Assembly: GCA_035578155.1 (NCBI GenBank)
Contig: JAPWDM010000001.1
Location: 13,928,725-13,992,724 of the forward strand
From: Brachynemurus nebulosus
Lineage: Eukaryota; Arthropoda; Insecta; Neuroptera; Myrmeleontidae
DNA length: 64,000 nucleotides
Direction of reading: 5' to 3'
In this document: in pieces, positions 12,609 through 24,511 of the stretch
Layout of the letters: each line of letters starts with the position of its first letter
How positions within the stretch are numbered: position 1 is the stretch's first letter
Notes under the pieces: model-generated
Seen by the model: only the letters and a program-made list of their open reading frames with translations
The model's database searches: none
What the model was told of the DNA's origin: nothing
Translations under genes and position numbers: made by a program

Positions 12609-12742
12609 GTCAGAGAAATAAGTGAGGTCCTTTTGTGGGGTGACTCATAGCACCCTGTAGACACTGAAACCGCAGGAATTTTTTCGGAATTAACAGTCGT
12701 GTCACCCCTCAAAAGAATAAGAGTTATTTCCTTTACACCCTG
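12605..12742. mobile_element. Small MITE (ACAGGGTG family), reverse copy
   Basis: About 140 bp ending AGGGTGTCAGAG on one side and TTTACACCCTGT on the other. The two halves are imperfect inverted repeats of each other along most of the length (GTCCTTTTGTGGGGTGACTC against GTGTCACCCCTCAAAAG). It is flanked by TA sequence, as expected for a mariner-type TA target. Three more copies are at 12846, 39216 and 39412. Confidence 0.7.
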
Positions 12743-12748
12743 TATATA

Positions 12749-12759
<11 letters not shown>

Positions 12760-12814
<55 letters not shown>
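12760..12814. repeat. (AC)n-(TA)n microsatellite
   Basis: About nine AC units run into about eighteen TA units, between the two opposed ACAGGGTG elements. Confidence 0.95.
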
Positions 12815-12828
<14 letters not shown>

Positions 12829-12845
12829 GTGCATATATTATATAC

Positions 12846-12979
12846 AGGGTGCAAAGGAAATAACTCTTTTCCTTTTGAGGGGTGACACGACTGTTAATTC
12901 CGAAAAAATTCCTGCGGTTTCAGTGTCTACAGGGTGCTATGAGTCACCCCACAAAAGGACCTCACTTATTTCTCTGACA

Positions 12980-12983
<4 letters not shown>
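12846..12983. mobile_element. Small MITE (ACAGGGTG family), forward copy
   Basis: Starts ACAGGGTGCAAAGGAAATAA and ends near TTTCTCTGACATCTGTA. It is a near-exact reverse complement of 12605-12742, so the pair forms a large hairpin across the AC/TA spacer. Confidence 0.7.

Positions 12984-13044
<61 letters not shown>
12983..13044. repeat. (TA)n microsatellite
   Basis: About 30 TA units between the second ACAGGGTG element and block F. Confidence 0.95.
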
Positions 13045-13048
<4 letters not shown>

Positions 13049-13129
13049 GTATATATGTATGTATATATAATATATATAAATGAATATTTGGTGTGTAGGT
13101 CAAAAGTCATAATAGCTTGGATAAGTTAG

Positions 13130-13830
13130 TCAGCCCGATATATCCGACTTTTGGAAGCCAAAATTTGGCCAATTTTCACCAGTTTTAATGGTTTTTTGCA
13201 AAATTTAGCCAGAATTAAAATTTTTTTTTGATTTTCCTTATAACATCGAAAAGGACGCAAAAAAATTACATAAGACATGCTTTTGAAACATTGTTCTAAA
13301 TGAACTAGATTTTGAGAAAAATTAAGAAATTTGCCTATTTTCTTTGCAATAAGTGCTTCGTTGTTTTTATTTATTTTTATCATTACAATAACAATATTTA
13401 TATCTGTTTCATTTTTCAGAATAAAAATTAACTAACTTTTCAGAACGCGTCATGACCAATTTTGTTTACTCTTAAAGAGATAAACTATTTTAAATGGATA
13501 TAAGTTATGTTGTATGAGGCCTGCCAGGGTCCGGGGGTCCCAAAGTGCCAAAAATAAAACTACCCAACCGATTTTGAAAATTTTTTCACGTTTAAAAATT
13601 TAATTTCATTGAAATTCAGATATGCTATACTATATGAGATCCGCCAAGGTCTTGGAGACCCTAAAAGCGCTAAAAATTAACTACTCAACTGATTTTGAAA
13701 ATTTTTTCACTGTTAGAGAGCTATTTTAAATGGATACAAGTTGTTATATGAGATCCGCCAGTGTCCAGCCTTTGGAAATTCATTATGTTATGCAGGTGCT
13801 AAGACAGGGGTATTTTTTTTTAATTTATTA
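13130..13830. repeat. Block F with degenerate ~115-bp tandem units
   Basis: Within the block, about two and a half units repeat at 13489-13590, 13603-13711 and 13723-13780. Each has GATCCGCCA or CCTGCCAGGGTC, a stretch of phrases like CTCAACTGATTTTGAAAATT, and then TTTTTTCAC. A reverse copy is at 38765-39000. No protein is encoded. Confidence 0.65.
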
Positions 13831-14618
13831 GTAGCTAACCATGTAGTTCTGTGTTGAGATATACACGTCTTATCTGGGCAGTTAATTCCGTCCCCTATTT
13901 TTACTTATCAGATTTTGGAAAAATTTTATGGAAAAACTCGATGTGAGACTTCTATGTATCTAAATTTTAAAAGAAAATTCAGATATCCTTTCCGCAATAA
14001 CAGTACAGATTTGTTTGATATATTTATGAGACACTTCGATAACATTGGAAAAAGAAAATTGACGATGTTTTTTGAATGGTGAATCTTTTCGTATTTGATG
14101 TTAGGAAGATAACAAAAACTAATTATTATCTGAATTATTGTATACTTAGTAGGATATTCTGTGACAGGCATTTTAAATGCTCATCAAAGAATTCAGATTC
14201 ATATGTTTTAACAATATTTGTTCTATAAAGAAGAAGGTAAAAGTACAACAAAAGATTTTCCATTGTTAGTTTATATTTAAAAACTTACATCACTTAAGTA
14301 TAAACATGATTTTGGATTGTAATGGGTTAATACAATTTTGTAATACAGAATTTGTATTTTAAAATTATGTAATTGAAATGCAGTTTAGTCTTTTCAACAT
14401 TAATATTACGTTTTATTACTACAAATTGTACAATGGTGTATAGATATGTTGCCAGCGTTAGCGTTGTTGACGGAACTTTAGAAAAATTCATTGATCTTCT
14501 GAGACTAAATTCGCTAAACCCTTTACAATAGTTTTCAGGTATATTTGAATTTAGAAATTACTTTAGTCCATATGCAAGCTAATGCCTCTGATCAAAACTT
14601 TTTTTCTATTCACACCTT

Positions 14619-15238
14619 AAGGTACCATCACAGGGTAAAATTATGAAAAAAATAAATTTTTTTTGGTCTTATCTTAAAGTACATAGTTACGAACGATAGC
14701 AGAAGGGATTTTATATGGATCTGGAATCGCCGATTGATGGTAAGTCGACAATTTTTATAAAAAATATTATTATATTCTTTATTCCATTCATTATGTACTT
14801 ACGGGAGCTTTTTTTTTTGAAATGTTCCTATCTTTTCACACGGAAAACTATTGAAGAAAAGGCCTAAATTTTGTACTTTTTATTCAAACCGCCGCCGCCG
14901 CCATTTTTTCAAATTAAAAAATAAATAACCCCCTTAGGTACATAACGGCTTACCTACAGATTGATAATCTATTTGACTTTTTTTTTTCATATGAAAACTG
15001 CGACCGCAATCGTGGGCATCAATAGCCCTCTTTTTAGACACTTTTTTAAAAACGACTTTTTAAAAATTATAGTAATTATAAAAAATAAATAAAAATGAAT
15101 ACAAAAAAAAAATTTTTGTATCGTTAAATAGTGGTATTAGTTGTAAAAAAATTCACCCCCATTCTCCCATCCTATCCATCCAGAAAAAATTGCGAAAATT
15201 GAGTATTTTTCGACCGGTCACTCTGTGATGGTACCTTG
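14619..15238. mobile_element. MITE with AAGGTACCATCACAG inverted ends
   Basis: The left tip TTAAGGTACCATCACAG matches the inverted right tip CTGTGATGGTACCTTGAA. The right end is shared with the fragment at 1-67. The left flank is TTAA and the right is TTGA (TTAA in the other copy), which suggests but does not prove a TTAA target. There is no transposase. Confidence 0.7.
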
Positions 15239-15239
15239 A

Positions 15240-16790
15240 ACTTTTCCTTCCTGAAACAATGCGTATTGATCTGGTAACATTGACGGAAATGATGCTAGAG
15301 GCAATTAATAAAAATAAGCTTCAATTCAAAATTAATCTGCATTGTTTTAAAATTTTGTTTTAAAAATATTTGATTACAAATACCCATTTACTGTTTAATA
15401 TTATTATACATCTAATAAAAAAAAGTAATTTTAAAATACAAAAAAAAAAAAATGTATATGTATATTCGAGAACAAGCTATTTAAAATGTAATGAAAACGA
15501 TATGAATCATATTAGACACACTCCCTACAAATATTATTAGCAACTTACTCTTCAGCTACAAGTATTAGTTTATATTTTAATTAGTTAAGTTCACAGTTCG
15601 AATGAATAATTATTTAATTAGTGAGCATTACATAAACTTTTTTTTTTATTTTATTTTAATAATTCTGTTTATAATTTTATTATTGCCATTTCCTAGTTCT
15701 GGAGTTTCATTCAACTTGGAGTGGGTAGAAAATGATTAGTTTTTGTTTCGCCTGTTTAAAGAAATATGTAGGATATGTATGTATATACGTATGTATCAAA
15801 CAGAAAACCAGTGAAAATTAAAAAACAAAAATCTTTACAAGTAGGGGAGTAAGTGGTTAAACGAAAAGGTGCTTATATGTTATCGAGTGGTTGATCTTGT
15901 TTCAAGTATCATCGTTATATTTAAAACTGGGGAAACCGCACTGTAAAGTTTTCAAACCACTCTATTTAGACCATTAAAGAATTGATTAAATTTTATAAAC
16001 ATTTCATTTGAGTATAACTGAAAGTTTTATAAATTTTGTATTTAGTAAAAAATTATTGAATGTAACGAGACATAAAATTTGTTCTTCACGCTATTATGCA
16101 ACATAGTATCGTTATTCTAGCTAATATTTTAGAGTGCAAAGATCTATTGTGTAAATTATTACCCAGTACCTATATTGGAAATGTAATATCCTGCATAGTT
16201 TTGAGTTAGTAGAGTAAAACAATTTGATGCTGTGTTCCAATATTTATAGTTTAGTGTTGATCTTCTACTGAACTGATACCGGAACTTGAAAAAAGTATAT
16301 TTTTATCTTTTAGGTATCTTTTTGAAAATGGAAGATTTTTATTTATTTTTATTTTTTAGGAGTTTAGAATATTAATCTGGATATTGAAATTTTAGTCCCG
16401 AAATTTTTTTTATTATAATAAAATTGAAACTGAGCATAAATTTACTCTCCTTTGTAAAAGCATAAATTTGCAAAATCAGTAAAATGGGGCATAAAATGTG
16501 AAGAATAAATTGCGTCTCAAATAGAATAATAAATGGTGAACCGTTACCATCAGTAGATTTTTAAGGATCGTTCACTTATTTTCTGTAATTATTTGCTAAT
16601 CGTGATCCCGAATTAAGTGTAATATTATCGAAAATTTTTAATTTCAAATGTTATCCGCTATACATTATTAATGTATGGCGGACTTTTGTTCATAATTATA
16701 CATACACCAATATTCATATGTTCATTTAATGTAGAGCTTTAGCTGATACTTGAACACTCGATTTACTTTGGCGTGTATGACCAATTCATT
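15240..16790. other. No gene seen
   Basis: AT-rich, with A and T homopolymers; no recognisable feature on either strand. Confidence 0.4.
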
Positions 16791-16833
16791 ATGTTAATTA
16801 AAATTCACATAGTGTTTGAAAAATTATCAAACT

Positions 16834-16904
16834 GGATCGGCTGGGACTCGAACCCGAATCTCTTGGTTGCTAGCCAAACGCCTTACCAATTAGGCTACCG
16901 ACCG
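16834..16904 (-). tRNA. tRNA-Ala(AGC)-like sequence, probably SINE-derived
   Basis: The minus strand folds as a near-complete cloverleaf. The D stem is GCCT/AGGC with an AATTGGTA loop. The anticodon stem is TTTGG/CCAAG with loop CTAGCAA (T33, anticodon AGC). A T-loop TTCGAGT is present. Acceptor pairs 2-7 are intact (GGTCGG with CCGATC, one wobble) and pair 1-72 is a C-C mismatch. A box TAGCCTAATTGG and B box GGTTCGAGTCC are intact. Five Ts lie about 15 nt past the 3' end. The T-stem C50-A64 mismatch and the inverted second copy argue for a derived unit, not a working tRNA. Confidence 0.6.
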
Positions 16905-16992
16905 CTTGTTCGAGTGTCATTCCAGTCTGATAATCAATCAAACACATCCTCTCTTAAATGCGAGACGCAGTTATAGTTTTAATTTCAAATGC

Positions 16993-17063
16993 TGGTCGAT
17001 AGCCTAATTGGTAACGCACCTGGCTAGCAACCAAGAGATCCGGGTTCGAGTCCAAGCCGCTCC
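16993..17063 (+). tRNA. Degenerate tRNA-Ala-like sequence, second copy
   Basis: It has the same A box (TAGCCTAATTGG), anticodon loop CTAGCAA and B box GGTTCGAGTCC as the minus-strand copy. Acceptor pairs 1, 4 and 7 and T-stem pairs 50 and 51 are broken. A T5 run follows in the tail. It is best read as a decayed or SINE copy. Confidence 0.5.
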
Positions 17064-17651
17064 AGTTTGATAATTTTTCAAACACTAGGTGAATTTTAAT
17101 CAACTATCGAAAATACTAAAAAATAGTCGAAATCCCAAATTTTAACACAAAGAAATTTAATTTTCAAAATTATTTTGCATTTTGAAGGAGTATTTTTGCA
17201 ACAGCGTCAACTCTGCCAGACATTTATTTTCGTATTTAATTATTGTATTACTAAAATAATTATACACAAAATTGCAACTATACCCCGTTTCAAATACAAC
17301 TGATCATGAGTCATCATTAAAAAATTAAATAATTCTTGTATTCGAAACAAATCAATCTTCTATTCTTTTCTAAAAACTGCAAATTTAAAATTTACGTTTT
17401 TGAAACAGTGAAAGAGATAAAGCTAAGGAAACGGGAATTCCTTAAATTCGTAATCATGGTTAAATTTAAGTGAAATGGACCATATGTAACTCGCAGGTTA
17501 GCCAAGATACCTGTCAGCTCTTAGGCTAGAGAAAATTAAGTAGTTGAAATTATTTTTTACTTGACTTACTTTGTCACTCGAAAGGTCTTGTTATAAGGAA
17601 TAAAAAAAAAAAAATACAAAATACCGAATAACATTTGCTAAATATTCAGCT

Positions 17652-18820
17652 GTGCGGTCAGAGAGCAATGTACCAGTCACTTCAGAAAACGGTAGAGTAA
17701 ATTTCATTTCTGAAAAACTACCGGAATTTGACAGAGGTGACGTGGAATTGTGGTTGCACAAATGTGATCTTTTATTTAAATTGAAAAATATTGCCAATGA
17801 AGACAATAAATATTTTTTAATTACTCTCGCTCTCGATGTACTTGGCTCGATGCAAATATGAGAGAATAAGGAATGAATTATAAAATAAATATGTTATGTC
17901 AAAAATTTTCTTCTTTATTTAAAACAGAGAATTTTCAGAATCTGAAACCTTCAGAGATCATTAATGAAATGCAATTTTTCGCATATGACTTGAATTTGAA
18001 AGATTCATTCCTTAAGCAAATATTTTTTAAACATGTACCACAAAACATATTGCCTTTCTTGTATGTGCAAGAGAATTTGGAATGACATAAATTAGGTAAA
18101 CTGGCAGACAAAATATATGATTCTTCAAGAAAAGCTGAAATCAATGAAATTAAATTAAGAGATGAAAAAATTGAAGAATTATGTAATGAAATAAATGCCA
18201 TAAAAATTAAATTGAAGAATTTAAAGAAGAGGCAAAATTTCCATAGAAACAGAAAGAAAAAAGGAAATTTTGACTATTCCAAAAATATTTTTAATTCTAA
18301 ATTCCATTCAGAAATATGTAAATATCACATAAAATATGGAGAAAATGCAAGAAAGTGCATTAAACCATGTTATTGGTACATTTTACTTAGAAATGAAATA
18401 ATAAATGGAAACAAATTGAATCGAGAGAATTACAAAATGACAAAATGTCATACGGATTCAAAAACAAAGATTTCTTATAATGATTCCTGGAAAAAGAGGA
18501 ATAATTCAAAATACGTTAATTATCATATAAATAATAATGATAAAATGTTTAATTTCCAATCACGACATCACAGAATTAATTCAGTTTTTGGTAACAGTTT
18601 CCATAATCGGAAAATGTGTCACAAAAGTGATAAATGTTTTTCAAAACCGTTTGTGAGTTATCCGAAAAATGGAAATTTTTTCAAAGAAAATATAACGACT
18701 CCGAGAATAATGCATATTCGCAATGATAGAGTCAGTTGTCATTTATTCTCCAAGTATCCTTTTAAAATAATGGAACAGGATGAGAATTATTTTAAAATTA
18801 AATTAAATAATAAAATTTAG
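17652..18820 (+). pseudogene. Ty3/Gypsy gag pseudogene (CHCC-type, CsRn1/Kabuki-like)
   Basis: The first part (17652-17861) reads KLPEFDRGDVELWLHKCDLL, the gag matrix/capsid motif P-x-F-x-x-x-D-x-x-x-W. A frameshift leads to 17873, with EIINEMQFFAYDLNLKDSFL and VPQNILPFLY, the capsid core. After an in-frame TGA at 18083 comes HKLGKLADKI, a coiled segment, then ICKYHIKYGENARKCIKPC, the C-x-H-x-C-x-C knuckle of CsRn1-type gags. The reading then stays open for another 150 Asn/Lys-rich codons to the stop at 18820. No protease, reverse transcriptase, integrase or LTR was found around it, so only gag remains. Confidence 0.75.
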
Positions 18821-19740
18821 ACAAAAGTCCCAATAAAAAGCATATAGTAGCTTGCGTAAAATAATTCTCATAAAGCAATGATAATAATTATTCAATTTAT
18901 TTCTATTTTTCAATGAATTCTCATCGATAAAATTAATTATTTTACTTGGATATTTTTCTGCCGTATGTTTTTATATGTTCTAGATTCGGATATTCTGAAA
19001 TATAGAAGACATCCGGATCGGAGAAGCAGAAAATTCAAATTATTCATAAGTGGATATACATGTTATTATGTACTGTAATTTTTTAATACTGTTTGTATAA
19101 CAATGACATGTAAATATTTAGCATTGTTATACTGGAGGGTTTTTTCATTTTCAGGGAACAATTTAGTTTGTCCTGAAAATTTTTCCCTTCAGCAGGAATT
19201 TTTTTTTTTTTTTGTGAAAAGTGCCAAGATTTTTTCTTTCCGCAAGGGCCAAGTGCTAAGATTTTTTCTTTCCCAATTATATAATTATAGTGCGTGTGTT
19301 TAACTCCGTATTTATCGATATTTATTAAGAGAAATAATAATCCGATTGTCAGTCCAAAATCATGTATTTTTCTATATTATCTGTTACCAAGATTATTCTC
19401 CCAGCATACTAATATTATTAATTTATAATTAATTTTATGCACGGCAAACTATGTAATTATGTGCCGGTACACCCTCAATACTTTTGCGGAGGTTCCTGCT
19501 AAAGTAATAAGGAATTCCCGAAATTTTCTAAATTTTACCTAAGATTATGGTTGGCAAGCGAAAAAAAAATGGAAAAGCGCTTATTCTTTCTATTCTACTT
19601 CTCTTTTGAGAGATTTTGTGGAGGCCTCTGTTGTGTGAAGGCCCCGGGGCACATGCCCCAAATGTCCTTATATAAATCCATCTCTGAGTGTATTCATTGC
19701 AAGCTTGAATTTCAGACTTCTTAAGGAATTTTGTATCTTA
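18821..19740. other. No gene seen; possible hAT end near 19.64 kb
   Basis: A GC-richer stretch at 19640-19690 (GGCCCCGGGGCACATGCCCC, then ATCCATCTCTGAGTG) looks like a hAT right end, but its partner was not found. The rest is AT-rich without coding signals. Confidence 0.35.
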
Positions 19741-20643
19741 TACGTAACGTAAAAGCCCCTATACCGGAACGCGATCATATGTCTGAACAGTTTTGACATT
19801 TATATATCTATTAATGAAGTTGTTTCTGAAAGAAACCTCTGATAACAAAAATTATTTTTAATAGGCTGATTATTTTTAAATTTAAATTCATCTCGCATTT
19901 AATGTTTCCTTACTTAATTAAAGAAATACATATACAGTAGACTCTCGTTAATTCAAACCTGCGATAATTCGAAACCCTTTGTAATTCAAAGGTATCACGA
20001 GTTCCCTACAAAATCTCTTTATATTTCGAACTAAAACAATACATTTTTCTACACTTGGTAATTCAAACGAAAAAATCATTGCTACGTAATAAAACGACGC
20101 ATTACTTCGAACTCATCGGCGTCAAACACTCGACAATTCAAAGTTGCAGACAGAAAGAGACAGAAATATTGTAAGTACATTTTGAGACAAGTTCAAGTTC
20201 ATTCATCGCAAATGCTTAAAAAATTAATTGTTACCTGCGATAATTCGAACCTCTCTATAATTCGTAATATTTTAAGAGTCCCTCGAGTTTCGAATCAACG
20301 AAAGTCGACTGTATTTATTAAATAATTTTTGTTGAATACAGTATTTTCAACCATTATTTAGGTCTGATACTTAAGCCATTCCATGTTTCCTACTTTGACG
20401 TCTAGAAGTCACTCTATGTGTCATATTACTCATATTAACTTAATACATTAATAAATAAACATTAATAAATAAAAATTTTTAGGTTGTATTTTTTTAAAAA
20501 CATATTCATTGAATCAAGAAACTTTCTTTCTTTCATGATTATTAAAAAAAAAAAAAAAGTGTGTTTAATTTGTCAATTTTAATAACCCAATTTAATTACA
20601 CACCTAAAAATAGTGTTTCGGTACAGGGGCTTTTACGTTACTA
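19741..20643. mobile_element. MITE with GTAACGTAAAAGCCCC ends, host to a pogo-like MITE
   Basis: Left GTAACGTAAAAGCCCCTATA and right CAGGGGCTTTTACGTTAC are inverted copies. Removing the nested element at 19935-20311 leaves about 520 bp. The flanks are TATA-like, but the exact target duplication is uncertain. There is no ORF. Confidence 0.7.
19935..20311. mobile_element. pogo/Tigger-like MITE
   Basis: The left end CAGTAGACTCTCGTTAATTC and right end GAATCAACGAAAGTCGACTG are inverted and flanked by TA on both sides. CAGTNGACTCTCGTTAATTC is the characteristic terminus of the pogo/Tigger branch of Tc1/mariner. Subterminal GCGATAATTCGAA occurs in both halves. It is 377 bp long and non-autonomous. 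Confidence 0.85.
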
Positions 20644-21340
20644 TATAATAAAATTAAATCTTCTCAAACTTGTAACCAATCAAACTAAAATTATGAGTTT
20701 AGATAATTCTTCGATTAATTTGAAACAATAAACAACTGAATATTTTTGAATTTTTCATTGCACAAACATATTTTCCAACAATACCTTATATTTTAACTAT
20801 ATACACATATAAATATAAATATTTTGCTGTTTTTCTTTTCAAGTAGCTACGTTTATTTTTCAATGTGAACGAGAAAGGCACCGCACTTGGGGAAGCAATA
20901 TTTTATACATTACGACAAAATATGTGTGTAAAATACTCTTGTTTTGTGTTATTGTACCTTTGTATTGTTATTACAATCGCATGTAAGCATGTATGTATAT
21001 CTATGGGTGTATGCAAATCATATCTAGATACCTATGTGATTGTCAACATGCAAATTTTGTTTGTTAGGATATTTTTAAGCTTTGTGGTTTGTTATAATGT
21101 ATATGGGATATACCTACTTTTTTGGTTATTTTTTGTGTGTTTATATAACAAATAAAATGGAATGTTGTAAAATTCAAAATATTTATGTCGTCTAAGGAAA
21201 TAGAATTGTTGTTGTTACGTAAGTGGTCGTTTATTTAAAAGACTGTCAGCGTACATAAAATAAAATCAAAATTTCTAGTGTATCTTTAAAATGTTTTGTA
21301 ATCATTACAGTATTTTTACATTATTTTTAAAAGGATGTAT

Positions 21341-21957
21341 GTATGGCTAACTTCAAAAATGCATCACTGCTTGCATGAGGCAGAGTCAAAAGTTTAAAAA
21401 CGCATCAGACGCATCACAACGAAAAATCAAAAGTTCATTTTTGCATTTGATGCGTCAAAACAATGCATCAAGAAATTTGGTGATGCGTGTCCAAGATGCA
21501 TGTCATGTGTATACTGTAGAATTATAACTACTTGCCATATTATGTAGGTATTAACGCCAACAGGAATAATTCCGAAAAACAAATTGTTGAAAAAGATGAA
21601 TGTATTTACCTTTGATTAAAATTATTTAAACTATTTGAATACATCTTGCACTCAAAATAGGTATGTAATATTTTTTATTCAGATAATTTCAATATTTTCA
21701 ATTTCAAGTATAAGATAATATACCTATACAATGACTGTATTGCTATATATATTATCTATAGTCTATCATGCTACATTATGTGCCTTATCTATAGCCAAAT
21801 CAGAGGCTAAATGATGCCAATATCCCGTTCCAAAACATCTAATGTGCATCAAATTTCAAGAGAGCATCAGCAGCACATCATGTAGTATTAGACGCATCAG
21901 AAAAGTCATGATGCTGCATCGATGCGGTAAAGTTTACATTTTTAAAGTTACCCTATA
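21341..21957. mobile_element. Non-autonomous element rich in GCATCA/TGATGC words
   Basis: The ends pair as GGCTAACTTCAAAAATG (left) and CATTTTTAAAGTTACCC (right, inverted). About fifteen GCATCA, GATGCGTC and TGATGC words cluster within 150 bp of each end and are rare in the middle, like subterminal transposase-binding repeats. There is no coding region. Confidence 0.55.
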
Positions 21958-24511
21958 TCCGTATTGTTACATTCTTTTTTTATAAAAGCCAATAAATCTG
22001 ATTATAGGGCTTAGATCTTGATTCATAGACTAGCTTAACACCATGGGTGGTATAATTATGTAGCCTGAATAATTCGACCTATCGGTGATTCCAACGCTTA
22101 TCTCGACGACTCTTAACCAGTGGGAATTATCCACTTTTACCATCCGTACTTAAGAGGGTTCCCATGTGACGATGCAAAAAAAAAAAAGCAAAAAAAAAAC
22201 TGAAACAAGGGCGGAGCAATTCACTTTGAAAGACTTCCAAGAAAAGAGGAATGAATACTCTATGGACCAGGTATTGCAGATTGATGGTAAGTTAAGATTT
22301 TCATAGTTTTAACCGTACTTGAAATTTTAAACGCGTTTTTCTCAAAACTGTGTTTTTCAAACTGTCCTCCATCAATCTCGAGAACGGTTTGACCGATTCA
22401 CTTGAAATTCATCGGGTAGACTAAGCACAGGTAGATGCACGGAATAAACTGAAATCATCCAAAAATTCCGAGTATTTATGTTTTTTTTTTTCGTAACGAA
22501 AAATTAAAAAAAATATCGTGAAATTTGAGACTATTTTTTCAAAAGTCTGTCAGAAATACAATTTTCAATATTTTCAAATGATCCTAGTTCACTTACAGAT
22601 TATAACGCCGTTTTTTTTTCTTTCAGATAAGCCAGTCAGCCGAAATCGTGGAGGAAGTGAGCGTCCTTTTTTTCAAGGCGGGTTTCTTCGGGAGTGTACA
22701 ACTTACATTCTAATAAAGATTTTTAATTGAAGCTTGTTTTACTCTCTCTTGAAGGAGTAGTAAATAAATGATAAAAAAATCAATTCTATCTTTTCATTGA
22801 TCGTAGAAAAAAAACTCAAAATAATGCTTAAAAAACAGGTAGAAACACAGGAGAACCCACTTAATGATACTTTCTATATCCTAAAATCAGTTGTTTAGCT
22901 GAATATGATCTGTTGACATTTTTTTGCTGAAAGATACACAGCTTTATATGCAATATATTTTATTATTATGTAGATTTTATTATTGTTTTCCTTGGTGTAC
23001 TGCTTTATTGCGACGCAAAATCGGAGGAGGAGATGTCATACACAACCCTGTTATACATAGCAGTGGTAGGGCTGTCAAGAATACAACTAGATGTTGGAGA
23101 TGAAAGAATACATAATTTTACATATACCAGCAAAACGTTTGTAGTATTCCATTGCGATTAGGATGAGAAGTCAATAAGTCAAAGTTTCTTCTAGCACCAT
23201 TCTACGATATGAGTTATAAGTACTTTGAGTGGGATAAATAGTTTTTGGGAACTGTTCTGTTGAAAATTCGAAGAATATGAAAAATTTATTCACTTTTTGT
23301 TGACTACATAACAGTTTCACTTCTCTTAATTAGGTAAACTATGAAAAACTTTTAGGGCCATTCAAATGGTTAAAATCTACTAGGCAAAAAATATAGCCTG
23401 TTTGCTGTGAAAGAATGTATTTGTCTGTCAAACTTGCATGTTCGCTAGCTGACGTTATAACAATTTGTAACTTTTATATTTTTATATTTTTATCAAACTT
23501 TAAAAATAGGTAACATTTTTATACATTGAAATAAAAAATATGAAGTGAACATGTCAACTAGTTCCAATGAAACTTGGCCACCATTTAAACAAACTATTTG
23601 GAAAAAAAAACTATAATTTTACATTGAGGATTGAATAGAATATATTTGACATAGATATTAAAATGTGATTCTACGAATCCATTAAACTAAGCCACGGTTG
23701 TAGCCATGGAGATATATTTCTGCATGTCATCAAAGCTTAACATTGTGCCAAATTTCACAGTTTTTCAGAAAAGCCTCTGTGACAGATGGATGAACGGACA
23801 CGGGAATAATGTTATAAGGGTTCCGTTTTTTTCTTTTAAGTTACCGAACCCTAAAAATAAAAGAAGAGAGAGGAGGCATTATCTATTTCTACTTTTAAAA
23901 GAAAACAATTTTCTTTTATTTGCAAATTATTTTAGAGCCGTTAAATATTATTTCTCACATATTTGCATATAATAATAGAACGCGCGTCATTGTATTTACA
24001 AATAAGAACAACTATTTGAAATTAATTAAAATAATAAAGGCTCTAAATGTTATGGGACTCTATGTATAATTTTAGGCTCTATAATTACCATATGATTTAA
24101 TAAACAAATTAATATTTTGTTGTTCTGTTTTACTAAAAACAAAACACTACAGTAGCGTGACAATTTTAATCTTTAATTATGTCTGATTGTGACTAAATTA
24201 TTGTATATAATAACAGAGAAATTTTTAGTATAATTATTAATAAATTATCTACACGAAAATGTATATAAGTGAAGTCAAAATTTACCTTTATAAAAGTTTG
24301 AAATTGCTAATAAACAGTATTAAATATTATGATCTTTATTTGCTACTTATTTACTAAAGTGTGGCTATAAAAAGACATGATAGTCTCCTGACTTCTTTTA
24401 CTAATTAAGTTATCGCCATAAAAACAAAGGACTTTTAAATATCCAAAACATACTTTTGAATAAATTTCACCGTTAGGTAGTATATTCGTCTACATAATTT
24501 CGTCCATAATT
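21958..24511. other. No gene seen
   Basis: AT-rich sequence. Scattered phrases such as CGTTTTTCTCAAAACTGTG near 22.33 kb are repeat-like. No convincing ORF, RNA gene or inverted repeat. Confidence 0.35.

Larger units (their letters stand above)
12425..13830. repeat. Composite repeat: block E, (TA)n, A, (CA)(TA)n, A', (TA)n, block F
   Basis: Reading left to right: block E (12425-12550, CATGAAAGGACCTGAGCCCG and GACTATGGCAGAAAT); a TA tract; two small ACAGGGTG-ended elements in opposite orientation; another TA tract; block F (13130-13830). The same order occurs reversed at 38765-39790, and without the two small elements at 42505-42845. There is no coding capacity. It looks like a non-autonomous repeat whose internal (TA)n has served as an insertion site. 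Confidence 0.7.
16793..17104. repeat. Inverted pair of tRNA-derived units
   Basis: Two ~115-bp units point away from each other across an 88-bp spacer (16905-16992). Each unit is a tRNA-like head plus a ~45-bp tail containing GTTTGATAATTTTTCAAAC, itself a hairpin. The tail runs on to GTGAATTTTAAT in both. It could be two head-to-head insertions of a short tRNA-derived SINE or a palindromic element. Confidence 0.75.

Noticed and set aside
19620..19695. GC-rich stretch as a complete hAT element
   Set aside because: Only one probable end is present and no 8-bp duplication could be paired.
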